From: Cyclobacteriaceae bacterium
Lineage (GTDB): Bacteria > Bacteroidota > Bacteroidia > Cytophagales > Cyclobacteriaceae
DNA length: 64,000 nucleotides
NCBI GenBank assembly: GCA_020832305.1
Contig: JAFIEV010000070.1
Coordinates: 37,898 to 101,897, forward strand
Direction: 5' to 3'
Each line of letters starts with the position of its first letter. Within the stretch, counting starts at the first letter, position 1. Of this stretch, positions 37,498-45,654 are shown in pieces. A program made the position numbers and the translations under genes. The notes below the pieces were generated by a model that was not told the DNA's origin, ran no database searches, and saw only the letters and a program-made list of their open reading frames with translations.

Positions 37498-38595
37498 CTA
37501 TGTGTAAAATATGGGGTTTGTATTTACCATTGATAAATGGAGTGCAATATTAGAAAAATTTTCTGACAAAAACTTATAAAATAAATCTTTTGTAAATCTT
37601 TCACTTTCATAATGTCCCACATCTGCTAATAAGAGCTTACCATCTGCTTCAAAAAAGTCGTGATACTTTACATCTGCGGTAACAAATGCATCGGCCTGGT
37701 TTGCAATGGCAGCGCCAATTAGAAAACTCCCTGAACCTCCGCAAAGGGCCACGGTTTGTATTTTTTTACTGGTAAATGCTGTATGTCGCACTATTTTTAA
37801 TTCCAGCTTTTCCTTAAGATGCTCAATAAAGGCCGGTTCATCCATTGGTGCATTCAATTTACCAATCATGCCTGATCCGCTTAGTTGGTTCTCATTTTCA
37901 AGACTATGCAGGTAGTAAGCGATCTCTTCATATGGGTGCGTGTTTCGCAATGCAAGCATTACCTGTTTTTGTTGCCAAACCGGGAATATCACCTCAATTC
38001 GATCTTCTGTCACTTCTTCCCTCATATTTTTTTGTCCGATATGAGGATTCGCCAATTCATTGGGCGTGAAAGTGCCTTGTCCTTTAAGTTTAAAACTACA
38101 ACCTTTGTAATTTCCCACTTCTCCGGCACCGGCCTGGTGAAGTGCGTCTAATACTTCCTCAGTATGCTCTTCGGGTATAAAAGTTGTCAGTTTGCACAAT
38201 TGATGTGGTTTGGGACTCAAAATCCATGGACTTTCTAATCCAATGACCTCGGCAAGTTTCCGGTTTACACCATCACTCACATTGTCGAGATTGGTATGGC
38301 AGGCATATATGGCTATATCATGTTTGATAGCTTTGATAATGATTCGCTCAACATAATGTTTTCCCGTGATTTTCTTTAAGCCTTTAAAAATTATCGGGTG
38401 ATGTGCCAGAATAAAATTACAGTTCAACTGTATTGCTTCATCCAGTATTTCGGTGGTAACATCCAGGCAAATAAGAACGCCACTGACCATTTGTTCGGAA
38501 TCTCCGGTTATTAATCCGGCATTGTCATACGATTCCTGTAATGAAAGCGGGGCCAGAGATTCGATATATTGGGTAATGTCACTTACTTTTGTCAT
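37498..38595 (-). CDS. Nif3-like dinuclear metal centre protein
   Basis: A 365-aa Nif3/YqfO family protein, the long form with an inserted PII/CutA-like domain (about residues 130-230, e.g. LTTFIPEEHTEEVLDAL). Metal ligands are the histidines of LAHHPIIFKG and the later CHTNLDNV, plus HYESERF near the end. GCH1-type I enzyme activity has been proposed for the family but not established. It is first in the operon with the zinc-ribbon and TPR genes, and diverges from lpxK. Confidence 0.93.
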   Translation of the reverse strand: MTKVSDITQYIESLAPLSLQESYDNAGLITGDSEQMVSGVLICLDVTTEILDEAIQLNCNFILAHHPIIFKGLKKITGKHYVERIIIKAIKHDIAIYACHTNLDNVSDGVNRKLAEVIGLESPWILSPKPHQLCKLTTFIPEEHTEEVLDALHQAGAGEVGNYKGCSFKLKGQGTFTPNELANPHIGQKNMREEVTEDRIEVIFPVWQQKQVMLALRNTHPYEEIAYYLHSLENENQLSGSGMIGKLNAPMDEPAFIEHLKEKLELKIVRHTAFTSKKIQTVALCGGSGSFLIGAAIANQADAFVTADVKYHDFFEADGKLLLADVGHYESERFTKDLFYKFLSENFSNIALHLSMVNTNPIFYT

Positions 38596-38651
38596 GTTTT
38601 ACCTGATTTTGGGTTTGCCAGAGTAAAATTAACAATACAGTTGAAAATATT

Positions 38652-39710
38652 ATGATGCTATTGCGGCTACTTTTGTTTCCTTTTGCTGTTTTATATGATC
38701 TAGTCACGCGCCTGAGGAATCATTTGTATGATATCGGATATAAAAAGTCTTTTTCTTTTGACACCATTGTAATATCAGTAGGAAACCTTAGTGTGGGCGG
38801 AAGCGGAAAAACGCCAATGGTAGAATATCTGTTAAGATTATTTAAAGACGAAAAGGTTGCGGTATTGAGCCGGGGCTACCGCAGGCGGACCCGGGGATTC
38901 AGATTGGCCGGGGCAGGTGACAATGCACTTACCCTCGGAGACGAGCCTTTCCAGATGTATAGAAAGTTTGGAGATAATGCCTGTGTAGCTGTTGGAGAAG
39001 AAAGAGCATTGGCCATACCTGAGATATTGTTCCATCGGCCTGAAACACAAATTATTCTGCTCGATGACGCCTTTCAGCACAGAAAGGTAATCCCCAATTT
39101 ATCTATTTTGGTCACAGAATTTCATCGTCCTTTTTTCAAAGACTACCTGATGCCTTATGGGCGACTCAGAGAGGCCCGTAATGGCGCATTCAGGGCCGAT
39201 CTAGTCATCGTGAGCAAATGCCCCGATTCCCTTGCGCCTTCCGAAATGGATGATTACAGACAAAGTATTCAGACATTCGCCCAAAACGATATTCCGGTTT
39301 ATTTTACCCGCATTAAATATGGTCGCATAAGACATTGGTCAGATCAGGCATTGGACACTCCGAAACATTTTTATTTCTTTAGTGGCATAGGCCAGCCTGC
39401 ACCTATGGCTCATTATATCAGAGAAAATTTTAATCTTGCAGCAGAAAGGCATTTCCCCGATCATTATATTTTTTCTGAAAGTGAAATGATGACTATAAAG
39501 AAAACGTTTGACAATATAAATTTGCAATCCAAAGGTATAATTACTACAGAAAAAGATATGGTAAGAATCAAAAGTTTGCCCTGGTCAGACAAATTGCGCG
39601 AATGGCCGTTATATTACCTGCCGATTGAAATTGATTTTATCGGAGGGTCGGCGGCTTTTGATCAATATTTAAAAAATGCCTTGCAAAACGTAAACAAGCC
39701 TTCTAATTGA
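38652..39710 (+). CDS. lpxK: Tetraacyldisaccharide 4'-kinase
   Basis: LpxK phosphorylates the 4' position of the lipid A precursor at the inner membrane. The 352-aa protein has an N-terminal hydrophobic anchor (LLRLLLFPFAVLYDLV), the P-loop VGNLSVGGSGKTPMVEYLL, and LLDDAFQHRKV, the catalytic Asp/His pair region. The next gene, a porin, starts 13 bp downstream, so the two are likely co-transcribed. Confidence 0.95.
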   Translation: MMLLRLLLFPFAVLYDLVTRLRNHLYDIGYKKSFSFDTIVISVGNLSVGGSGKTPMVEYLLRLFKDEKVAVLSRGYRRRTRGFRLAGAGDNALTLGDEPFQMYRKFGDNACVAVGEERALAIPEILFHRPETQIILLDDAFQHRKVIPNLSILVTEFHRPFFKDYLMPYGRLREARNGAFRADLVIVSKCPDSLAPSEMDDYRQSIQTFAQNDIPVYFTRIKYGRIRHWSDQALDTPKHFYFFSGIGQPAPMAHYIRENFNLAAERHFPDHYIFSESEMMTIKKTFDNINLQSKGIITTEKDMVRIKSLPWSDKLREWPLYYLPIEIDFIGGSAAFDQYLKNALQNVNKPSN

Positions 39711-39723
39711 TAAATTCTTTTTT

Positions 39724-41568
39724 TTGAAAAATAAAAGCGCATACATCTTTGGACTCCTCATCCTGATCCTGTTTTCAGAGACCAAGGCTCAAATCATTGA
39801 TGACAGCACCAAACAGATTTATGGAGCTTATACAACTTTTTATACCAGATATAAAGATTATCTCAATAATGAAGAAAGACAATATGAAATAGATACCCTC
39901 ATCGGTAATCTTCACAATTATACGTACGTCAATAAAAGCAGAAACTACCTGCAGGACCTGGGTAATCTGGGTACGGCTATTAATCCGGTTTTTTATACAG
40001 CACCCGATGTCATTGGCGCACGATCAGGATTTGATGCTTACACACCCTATTATCACAATTCAGATAATGTGCGTTTTTATGATACCAAATCGCCATATTC
40101 AATGATTAATGCAAATTTTGGCGGGGGACAAAGGGCAATATCTGATATTGTGTATACGCGAAACATTACTCCCTACTGGAACGCCGGGTTTAAATTTTCT
40201 AATATAAACAGTCAGAAACAGGTTAAATCGACGGGAAGAAACGATTTTCAGGTACGTTCTGTGGCCTATCATTTTCATACGCATTACTTATCACCCAATG
40301 GAAAGTATACGGGCCTGGGCTATATTTCACGCATCAACCATAGGGTAAGAGAACAGGGTGGCATTGTAGGGGATGAAACTACACCTTTGTTTGAATTTTT
40401 TGACGATGCGGCTGATATATACCTTGATAATGCAGAAAGCCGTGATTTCAGGGTGAATGTATTTACCTATAACCAATATCGTCTCGAAAATGCCTTTCAA
40501 TTGTATCACAGCTTCGAATATATTGAGAATACCAACCGTTTTTCAAACCGCCCATTGGCCGGTGACATAAATTTTTACGATCGCATACTGATATCCCGGG
40601 ACTCAACGGTTGATCAATCGAAATCATTTGATGTTCGAAATGAGGCTGGTATTAAAGGTACTGTTGGAAAGGCATACTATCGTTTATTTGCCAGGGCCAG
40701 AAATTTTCGCCTTAATTACAGGTATATACCTGAACGATTTGGTCAGTTTGAAACCTATGCCGGTTATCATGTGCGCATGCGCTTTGACAGTCTTCATTAT
40801 CTCAGAAGCGAAGGTGAATATCTCATTGCCGGGAATTACAAGCTCGAGGCTGTTTACAGAAATAAATTTTTCGATGCTGAATTCAGAAGGATACAATACG
40901 ATCCATCGGTTATCCAGATGCGGTATTTTGGCAATCATGGTGAATGGATCAATAACTTCAGGCCGGTCTCCAGCGATTATCTGGCGGGAAGTATCAATTT
41001 CTGGATCAAAGATGTATTCAGAATCCGGCCAATGCTATCTATTACCAACGTAAACCGGCAAGTTTATTGGGATGAGGATAAAACACCTCAGCAGGCATCC
41101 GGATCTGCGCAACTCCTGAGTCCGGGAGTGTTTCTTTTTCTTCGTATGGGGGATAAGATTTTTCTGGAGACGGAGGCCCGGTACACACTGGTTACCGGAA
41201 CCACCCAGGAGGCGGCTGATGCTTTCAGGATTCCCGATTTATTTGCCAATACCAGCCTGTATTATACCAATGAACTTTTTGAAGGGCGCTTAAATCTAAA
41301 AGCGGGCATTGATGTGCACTATAAAAGCGCTTACCGTGCTTTGGCCTATGATCCGGTAATGCAACAATTTCATTTGCAAAACTGGTTTACTGTTCCACAA
41401 TATGCCTTGGTAGATGCATATGTCAATACCAGAATCAGTTGGGCTACTATTTTTCTGAAAATGGAAAACCTGGCACAACCAGAAAATGGAGGTTATTTCA
41501 CTTTTCCACAATATAGAGGCATAGCCAGAACATTTACCCTGGGTATTACCTGGAGCTTTTTTGATTGA
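39724..41568 (+). CDS. Putative outer-membrane porin (porin_10 type)
   Basis: A 614-aa protein with a signal peptide (KNKSAYIFGLLILILFSETKAQ) and then beta-strand-rich sequence with alternating aromatic residues, ending in FTLGITWSFFD, the C-terminal aromatic of an outer-membrane barrel. It fits the Bacteroidota putative porin family. The start is TTG: no ATG or GTG is in frame between the lpxK stop and it, and the signal peptide begins there. The substrate is unknown. Confidence 0.82.
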   Translation: MKNKSAYIFGLLILILFSETKAQIIDDSTKQIYGAYTTFYTRYKDYLNNEERQYEIDTLIGNLHNYTYVNKSRNYLQDLGNLGTAINPVFYTAPDVIGARSGFDAYTPYYHNSDNVRFYDTKSPYSMINANFGGGQRAISDIVYTRNITPYWNAGFKFSNINSQKQVKSTGRNDFQVRSVAYHFHTHYLSPNGKYTGLGYISRINHRVREQGGIVGDETTPLFEFFDDAADIYLDNAESRDFRVNVFTYNQYRLENAFQLYHSFEYIENTNRFSNRPLAGDINFYDRILISRDSTVDQSKSFDVRNEAGIKGTVGKAYYRLFARARNFRLNYRYIPERFGQFETYAGYHVRMRFDSLHYLRSEGEYLIAGNYKLEAVYRNKFFDAEFRRIQYDPSVIQMRYFGNHGEWINNFRPVSSDYLAGSINFWIKDVFRIRPMLSITNVNRQVYWDEDKTPQQASGSAQLLSPGVFLFLRMGDKIFLETEARYTLVTGTTQEAADAFRIPDLFANTSLYYTNELFEGRLNLKAGIDVHYKSAYRALAYDPVMQQFHLQNWFTVPQYALVDAYVNTRISWATIFLKMENLAQPENGGYFTFPQYRGIARTFTLGITWSFFD

Positions 41569-41594
41569 TAGGCTAAAAAAATCGTTATAGCTTA

Positions 41595-42008
41595 TTAAAA
41601 CTCCATATTGTGCAGAATGAGGGAAGATATAGAAATCATGCCCACGTATTCGCCATTTTCTTCGACCGGTGCCCGGCGTATTTGTGTTCTGATCAGAAAA
41701 TTAGCCACGTATCGAATGTCCATACTGGAGGGTACTGATATTGCCGGCTTTTTCATAATTTCATACACATTTACCTCTGAGGAATTGCGGTCGGGAATAA
41801 TCACTCCATTGATCAGATCCTGTAACTCTACAATGCCAAAGGCATCGTCTTCATGCCTTTTCTTGACAATAAGAGTATCAACTTTTTCCGCACGCATAAG
41901 ATCGACAGCTTCTTTGGCAGTTGCCATGCCATCGATGTATACTACTTTTTTGCGCATTACATCCCTGGCCCTTTGGGTGTTGTTTTTTCTAGAATACATA
42001 GTGCCCAT
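41595..42008 (-). CDS. Two-CBS-domain protein of the DUF1538-PII operon
   Basis: The 137-aa soluble protein is almost entirely a Bateman pair: CBS1 (ARDVMRKKVVYIDGMATAKEA) and CBS2 (VYEIMKKPAISVPSSMDIRY ... VGMISISSLI). CBS pairs bind AMP, ATP or similar nucleotides. It is the last gene of the operon, 10 bp after the PII-like gene. It could sense energy state for the membrane pair. The real start may be the ATG at 41999. Confidence 0.9.
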   Translation of the reverse strand: MGTMYSRKNNTQRARDVMRKKVVYIDGMATAKEAVDLMRAEKVDTLIVKKRHEDDAFGIVELQDLINGVIIPDRNSSEVNVYEIMKKPAISVPSSMDIRYVANFLIRTQIRRAPVEENGEYVGMISISSLILHNMEF

Positions 42009-42018
42009 TTGATTATGA

Positions 42019-42366
42019 TTAAAAGTATTTATCCCTTGCTTTTTCTTTAAATTTTTCCATCTGGCTTTCCAGACCTACTACATGCTCTATAGGCAATACA
42101 AAGGCAATGCCTGTACCGGGTTCATTAAATTTTCCCGCTTTTTTCACAGCCTCCAGTAAACCTTCTACAATGTGTTCTTCAACAATCTGCATGATAATAT
42201 CGGTCTGCGTTTCAAGTGTAAGGCCAAAAAAAGATTTGGCTTCGTGAATACCCGAACCCCTGGCGGGTATAATGGTAGCGCCGGTAGCGCCAGCTTCCTT
42301 GGCAGCGTCGATCACCTTGTCGGTAAGGTGCGGCTTAACTGAAATCAATACCATTTTGAATTTCAT
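42019..42366 (-). CDS. PII-like signalling protein
   Basis: A 115-aa PII-superfamily protein. It starts FKMVLISVKPHLTDKVID, and the T-loop region TGATIIPARGSGIHEAKSFF lacks the uridylylated tyrosine of GlnB. The C-terminal part (GKFNEPGTGIAFVLPIE) matches the superfamily. PII-like proteins bind nucleotides and dock to transporters. It overlaps the second DUF1538 gene by 4 bp (ATGA), so it is translationally coupled to it and probably regulates it. Confidence 0.9.
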   Translation of the reverse strand: MKFKMVLISVKPHLTDKVIDAAKEAGATGATIIPARGSGIHEAKSFFGLTLETQTDIIMQIVEEHIVEGLLEAVKKAGKFNEPGTGIAFVLPIEHVVGLESQMEKFKEKARDKYF

Positions 42367-43139
42367 AACTTATTATTTTTTGATCTTAGAATTTTCCATT
42401 CCATAATTTGCGCATAGGTTAATACCGATATAATCGGAAATAGACTTGCAAAGGCGATTAAACCAAAACCATCTATCGCCGGATTACGACCAGGTATGGT
42501 ACTCGATAAGCCCAGCCCCAGTGCAGCTACCAGCGGAACCGTAACCGTTGAGGTGGTTACTCCCCCTGAATCATAGGCCAGTGCAATGATTTGTTTGGGT
42601 GCGAAGATCGTTTGCACTAATACGATAACGTAACCAACCAGTATATAGAGATATAATGGAGTACCTGTTATTATTCTGAATGCTCCTAAAACCAGCGCAA
42701 AAGCAACCCCAAAGGCTACTGTAATACGAAGACCCCATTGTCCTATTGTACCAGCCGAAACTTCATTGGCTTTAAATGCTACCGCTATTAGTGATGGTTC
42801 TGCTATGGTCGTGGAAAAGCCTATTAAGGCCGCAAATATGTAAATCCAATAATATTTATACCAATCAACCTGTTCATGTCCTACGGTGCCCAGGAAAGCT
42901 GGATCAGAAAGTTGCTTAGCCATAGTATCTCCCAGGGGAAAAAGAGCTTTTTCAAGTCCGATAAGAAAAAAAACAAGACCTAAAATCACATATACTGCCC
43001 CTATCAATACCGACTTTAAGTGGGGTATTGGTTGACGCAGCAAAATGACCTGAAATACGACAATTAAAGTAGCTATGGGAATTACATCCCTTAAGGTATT
43101 AAGGAAAATATTGATAAAACTTTGCGTTAGGTCCATCAT
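42363..43139 (-). CDS. DUF1538 membrane protein, second copy
   Basis: A 258-aa integral inner-membrane protein with about seven hydrophobic segments. It shares GLEKALFPLGD, FSTTIAEPSLIAVA and YDSGGVTTSTVTVPLVAALG with the copy upstream, plus GRNPAIDGFGLIAFAS. In other bacteria DUF1538 proteins are often one chain with both halves; here the halves are separate genes 9 bp apart. The conserved glycine, threonine and proline motifs in membrane segments suggest a transporter. The substrate is unknown. Confidence 0.9.
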   Translation of the reverse strand: MMDLTQSFINIFLNTLRDVIPIATLIVVFQVILLRQPIPHLKSVLIGAVYVILGLVFFLIGLEKALFPLGDTMAKQLSDPAFLGTVGHEQVDWYKYYWIYIFAALIGFSTTIAEPSLIAVAFKANEVSAGTIGQWGLRITVAFGVAFALVLGAFRIITGTPLYLYILVGYVIVLVQTIFAPKQIIALAYDSGGVTTSTVTVPLVAALGLGLSSTIPGRNPAIDGFGLIAFASLFPIISVLTYAQIMEWKILRSKNNKL

Positions 43140-43148
43140 ATCACGATA

Positions 43149-43892
43149 TTAAAATATCAACATACCATATATCATGACAAAAATCATTGGCATCATCACC
43201 GCCAGTGCGATTAATCCAAAACCATCGGTCAAAGGATTTCTTCCTTTTATTGTTGAGGCAAGCCCAACACCAAGGGCCGTAACCAAAGGAACGGTAATGG
43301 TTGAAGTTGCCACACCACCGGTATCGTATGCTATCCCGATAATTTGTTCAGGAGCAAGAATGGTTAAAATCATTACTACACCATATCCTGATATTATCAA
43401 AAAGTGTAAAGGCCATCCTTTTAAAATTCTAATTACACCAATTAAAATGGCTGTCCCAACGGCAAAAGCTACGGAAAGCCGTAAACCTAAAGCATAACTT
43501 TCAATTTCAGAAGGACTTTCACCTATAAGTCCCTCAATCGAGGCAATCCGGCCCGCCTCATCGGCTACGGCAATCAATGCCGGTTCAGCAATCGAGGTTG
43601 AAAAACCAAGGGCAAATGAAAACAATAAAAGCCAGAATAAACTTCCTTTTCTGGCTAGAGACTGAGCCAAAACCTCTCCAATGGGGAATAAACTCATTTC
43701 CAGGCCTTCTACAAATAACATCAAACCGAGTACCACCAGAAAACTACCGAAAAGCACATCTCCAATGTTTGGAAATGGCTGCTTCAATACAAATATCTGA
43801 AAAAATGAAACGACCAAAATGATGGGAAGCAAATCAATGAAAGCCTCTTTCAGTTTGTTCAATATTACCTGTGCCCGCCTGATTATCATCAT
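43149..43892 (-). CDS. DUF1538 membrane protein, first copy
   Basis: A 247-aa homologue of the next gene, first in the operon. Shared elements are GLEMSLFPIGE, FSTSIAEPALIAVA, YDTGGVATSTITVPLVTALG and GRNPLTDGFGLIALAV. It differs by an acidic loop of about 12 residues (SIEGLIGESPSEIE) before the fourth membrane segment. It probably pairs with the second copy as a pseudo-symmetric heterodimer. No promoter box was found directly upstream of 43892. Confidence 0.9.
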   Translation of the reverse strand: MMIIRRAQVILNKLKEAFIDLLPIILVVSFFQIFVLKQPFPNIGDVLFGSFLVVLGLMLFVEGLEMSLFPIGEVLAQSLARKGSLFWLLLFSFALGFSTSIAEPALIAVADEAGRIASIEGLIGESPSEIESYALGLRLSVAFAVGTAILIGVIRILKGWPLHFLIISGYGVVMILTILAPEQIIGIAYDTGGVATSTITVPLVTALGVGLASTIKGRNPLTDGFGLIALAVMMPMIFVMIYGMLIF

Positions 43893-44324
43893 AAAATGCT
43901 TAGCCGGATATTAAATCTTAAAATAACCAGTCATTTAGTAATTGAAATTGCAATTCAAAAACGTTGTGAAAGGCAATAATAAGATGATGAAGGCAATATT
44001 AATAATAATACTGAAATTCAGCCGTAAAAAATTAAAGGTTCTTTATAACACACAACGCAACTTCATCATTTTAATTAAATATTTATGCATTTTAAGGTAT
44101 TTTTAAGGAATTTCATGGGTACTTCGCGCCCAATTTAATATGGGTGTTGGTATGAATTATTCAGCAGCTGTCAGCCATGGTTCAAATCGAGATGAATCAG
44201 GCTAACATGATGAACAGGTCTTTTGCCTTCTATAAAGGTCTGTTCTTTCCGGCCAAAAGACAGGTTCTCAATATCCTTCATTCCTCTTTTTTGTAGTAAA
44301 GCGATCATTTTAAGTCCCCGATTC
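43893..44324. other. Divergent intergenic region between the DUF1538 operon and the metal-efflux operon
   Basis: Mostly AT-rich. It must hold the promoters for both operons, but neither strand shows a perfect TAnnTTTG box in a good position. A TTG-started extension of the TolC frame from 44223 is not believed, as it would put 34 residues before the signal peptide. The right part contains the small minus-strand frame listed separately. Confidence 0.5.
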
Positions 44325-44326
44325 AT
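44171..44326 (-). pseudogene. Small open frame (51 aa), possible gene remnant
   Basis: An ATG-started frame on the minus strand reads MNRGLKMIALLQKRGMKDIE at its start and ends HLDLNHG before a TGA. It is protein-like and contains no low-complexity tract. Its start overlaps the start codon of the TolC-like gene on the other strand. It may be a real small gene, a decayed end of a larger one, or chance; I do not recognise it. Confidence 0.25.
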
Positions 44327-45617
44327 GTGTGTAAGACTTGTGTTATTTGGATTTCTGCTTGCGCTTACTTTTCAGATCTATGCGCAGAAAAGTGATACAC
44401 TTCAGCTTGACCTTGAAGCCAGTGAATCCATATTTCTTAAAGAAAACCTTTTACTTTTGGCCGAAAAACTGCAAATCGAACAAGCCGAAGCGCTGTTGGT
44501 GCAGGCGAAATTGTGGCCAAACCCCACTCTGAACATTGAAGAAGTAAATTTATGGGCCTCACAAAAGCAACTTGGTTACTTCGGGGACGAGTTGCCTCCT
44601 TTATTTGGAAATCGGGGACGCAACCAGCAGATTTCTATTCAACTTGAACAACTGATTCTTACCGCCGGAAAACGGAGAAAGTTAATGGCTATTGAAGAGG
44701 TTTCTATCGACCTTTCGCGACAGTATTTTGAAGACCTTCTTAGAAACCTGCGTACTGAATTCAGGAAGATATATTATAATCTGTATACCCTGCAACAGAT
44801 GCAGCTGGTGTATGAACGCCAATTGATATCTGTTCGTCAGCTGCTTAGGGCCTATCAACGACAAGTCGAAGAGGGAAATATCGGCAGGGGAGAATACGTG
44901 AGACTGAAAGCCCTTGAACTCGAATTATTCAAGGAGAAAAACGATCTGCAAAGGGAAATATACGATTTTCAAAATGAACTTCGTATCCTGATGCGGCTGA
45001 GTCCGCAGACCTATATACAAAGCACCGCAATGGAGTCATTACCCATTGAAGAACTCAGGCAAAGTGAGCTTACCTCCCTGACAGAGCAGTCACTTGAGCG
45101 CCGTACAGATATGAAAATAGTTCGATTGGAACAAGTGCAGCAGGAAAAAAGACTGAGCTATGAACGCTCCCTGCGGGTACCCGACTTACAATTGAAGTCG
45201 GGTTATGATAGAGGCGGCAATTTTATGATCGATTTTATAGGATTTGGCCTTGGATTTGACCTGCCATTATTTAATAGAAATCAAGGCTATATACAATATG
45301 CAAAATCAGGACTTGAAAGATCTGAGATATTGCGCCGGCAAAAGGAAAATGAGGTGCAGTCGGAGGTGCTCAATGCGTATCAAAATGCAATAAATGCCCT
45401 GGCATTTTATGAAGCCATTGAGCCGGGTTTTGATGACGAACTCGATGCTTTGCTCGATAGCTATACAAGAAATTTTGCAGCGAGGAACATCAGCCTGCTG
45501 GAATATCTCGATTTTGCAGAGGCCTATGTAAACAATAAGAGGATAATAAGAGAATCTGAAAGGGATGTGTATGAAAAAATTGAAGAATTGCGCTTTGCTA
45601 CCGGGGTGGACTGGTAG
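44325..45617 (+). CDS. TolC-family outer-membrane efflux protein (CzcC/CusC-like)
   Basis: A 430-aa protein. The ATG at 44325 gives a signal peptide (MCVRLVLFGFLLALTFQIYAQ). The mature part has two repeats of long coiled helices with NPTLNIEEVN and a late VPDLQLKSGYDRGGNF, the usual TolC pattern. It forms the outer-membrane channel of the tripartite pump whose other parts are the next two genes. The adaptor start lies 37 bp beyond its stop. Confidence 0.9.
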   Translation: MCVRLVLFGFLLALTFQIYAQKSDTLQLDLEASESIFLKENLLLLAEKLQIEQAEALLVQAKLWPNPTLNIEEVNLWASQKQLGYFGDELPPLFGNRGRNQQISIQLEQLILTAGKRRKLMAIEEVSIDLSRQYFEDLLRNLRTEFRKIYYNLYTLQQMQLVYERQLISVRQLLRAYQRQVEEGNIGRGEYVRLKALELELFKEKNDLQREIYDFQNELRILMRLSPQTYIQSTAMESLPIEELRQSELTSLTEQSLERRTDMKIVRLEQVQQEKRLSYERSLRVPDLQLKSGYDRGGNFMIDFIGFGLGFDLPLFNRNQGYIQYAKSGLERSEILRRQKENEVQSEVLNAYQNAINALAFYEAIEPGFDDELDALLDSYTRNFAARNISLLEYLDFAEAYVNNKRIIRESERDVYEKIEELRFATGVDW

Positions 45618-45654
45618 GAATCCCGGCAGGGAAAATGGCTGTTTTTTCAAAAGA

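Noticed and set aside
44170..44200. GGTTCAAATC, a tRNA T-arm-like sequence
   Set aside because: No matching acceptor, D or anticodon stems lie around it, so it is not a tRNA.
44223..44324. TTG-started extension of the TolC gene
   Set aside because: It would add 34 residues in front of a clean signal peptide; the ATG at 44325 is better.
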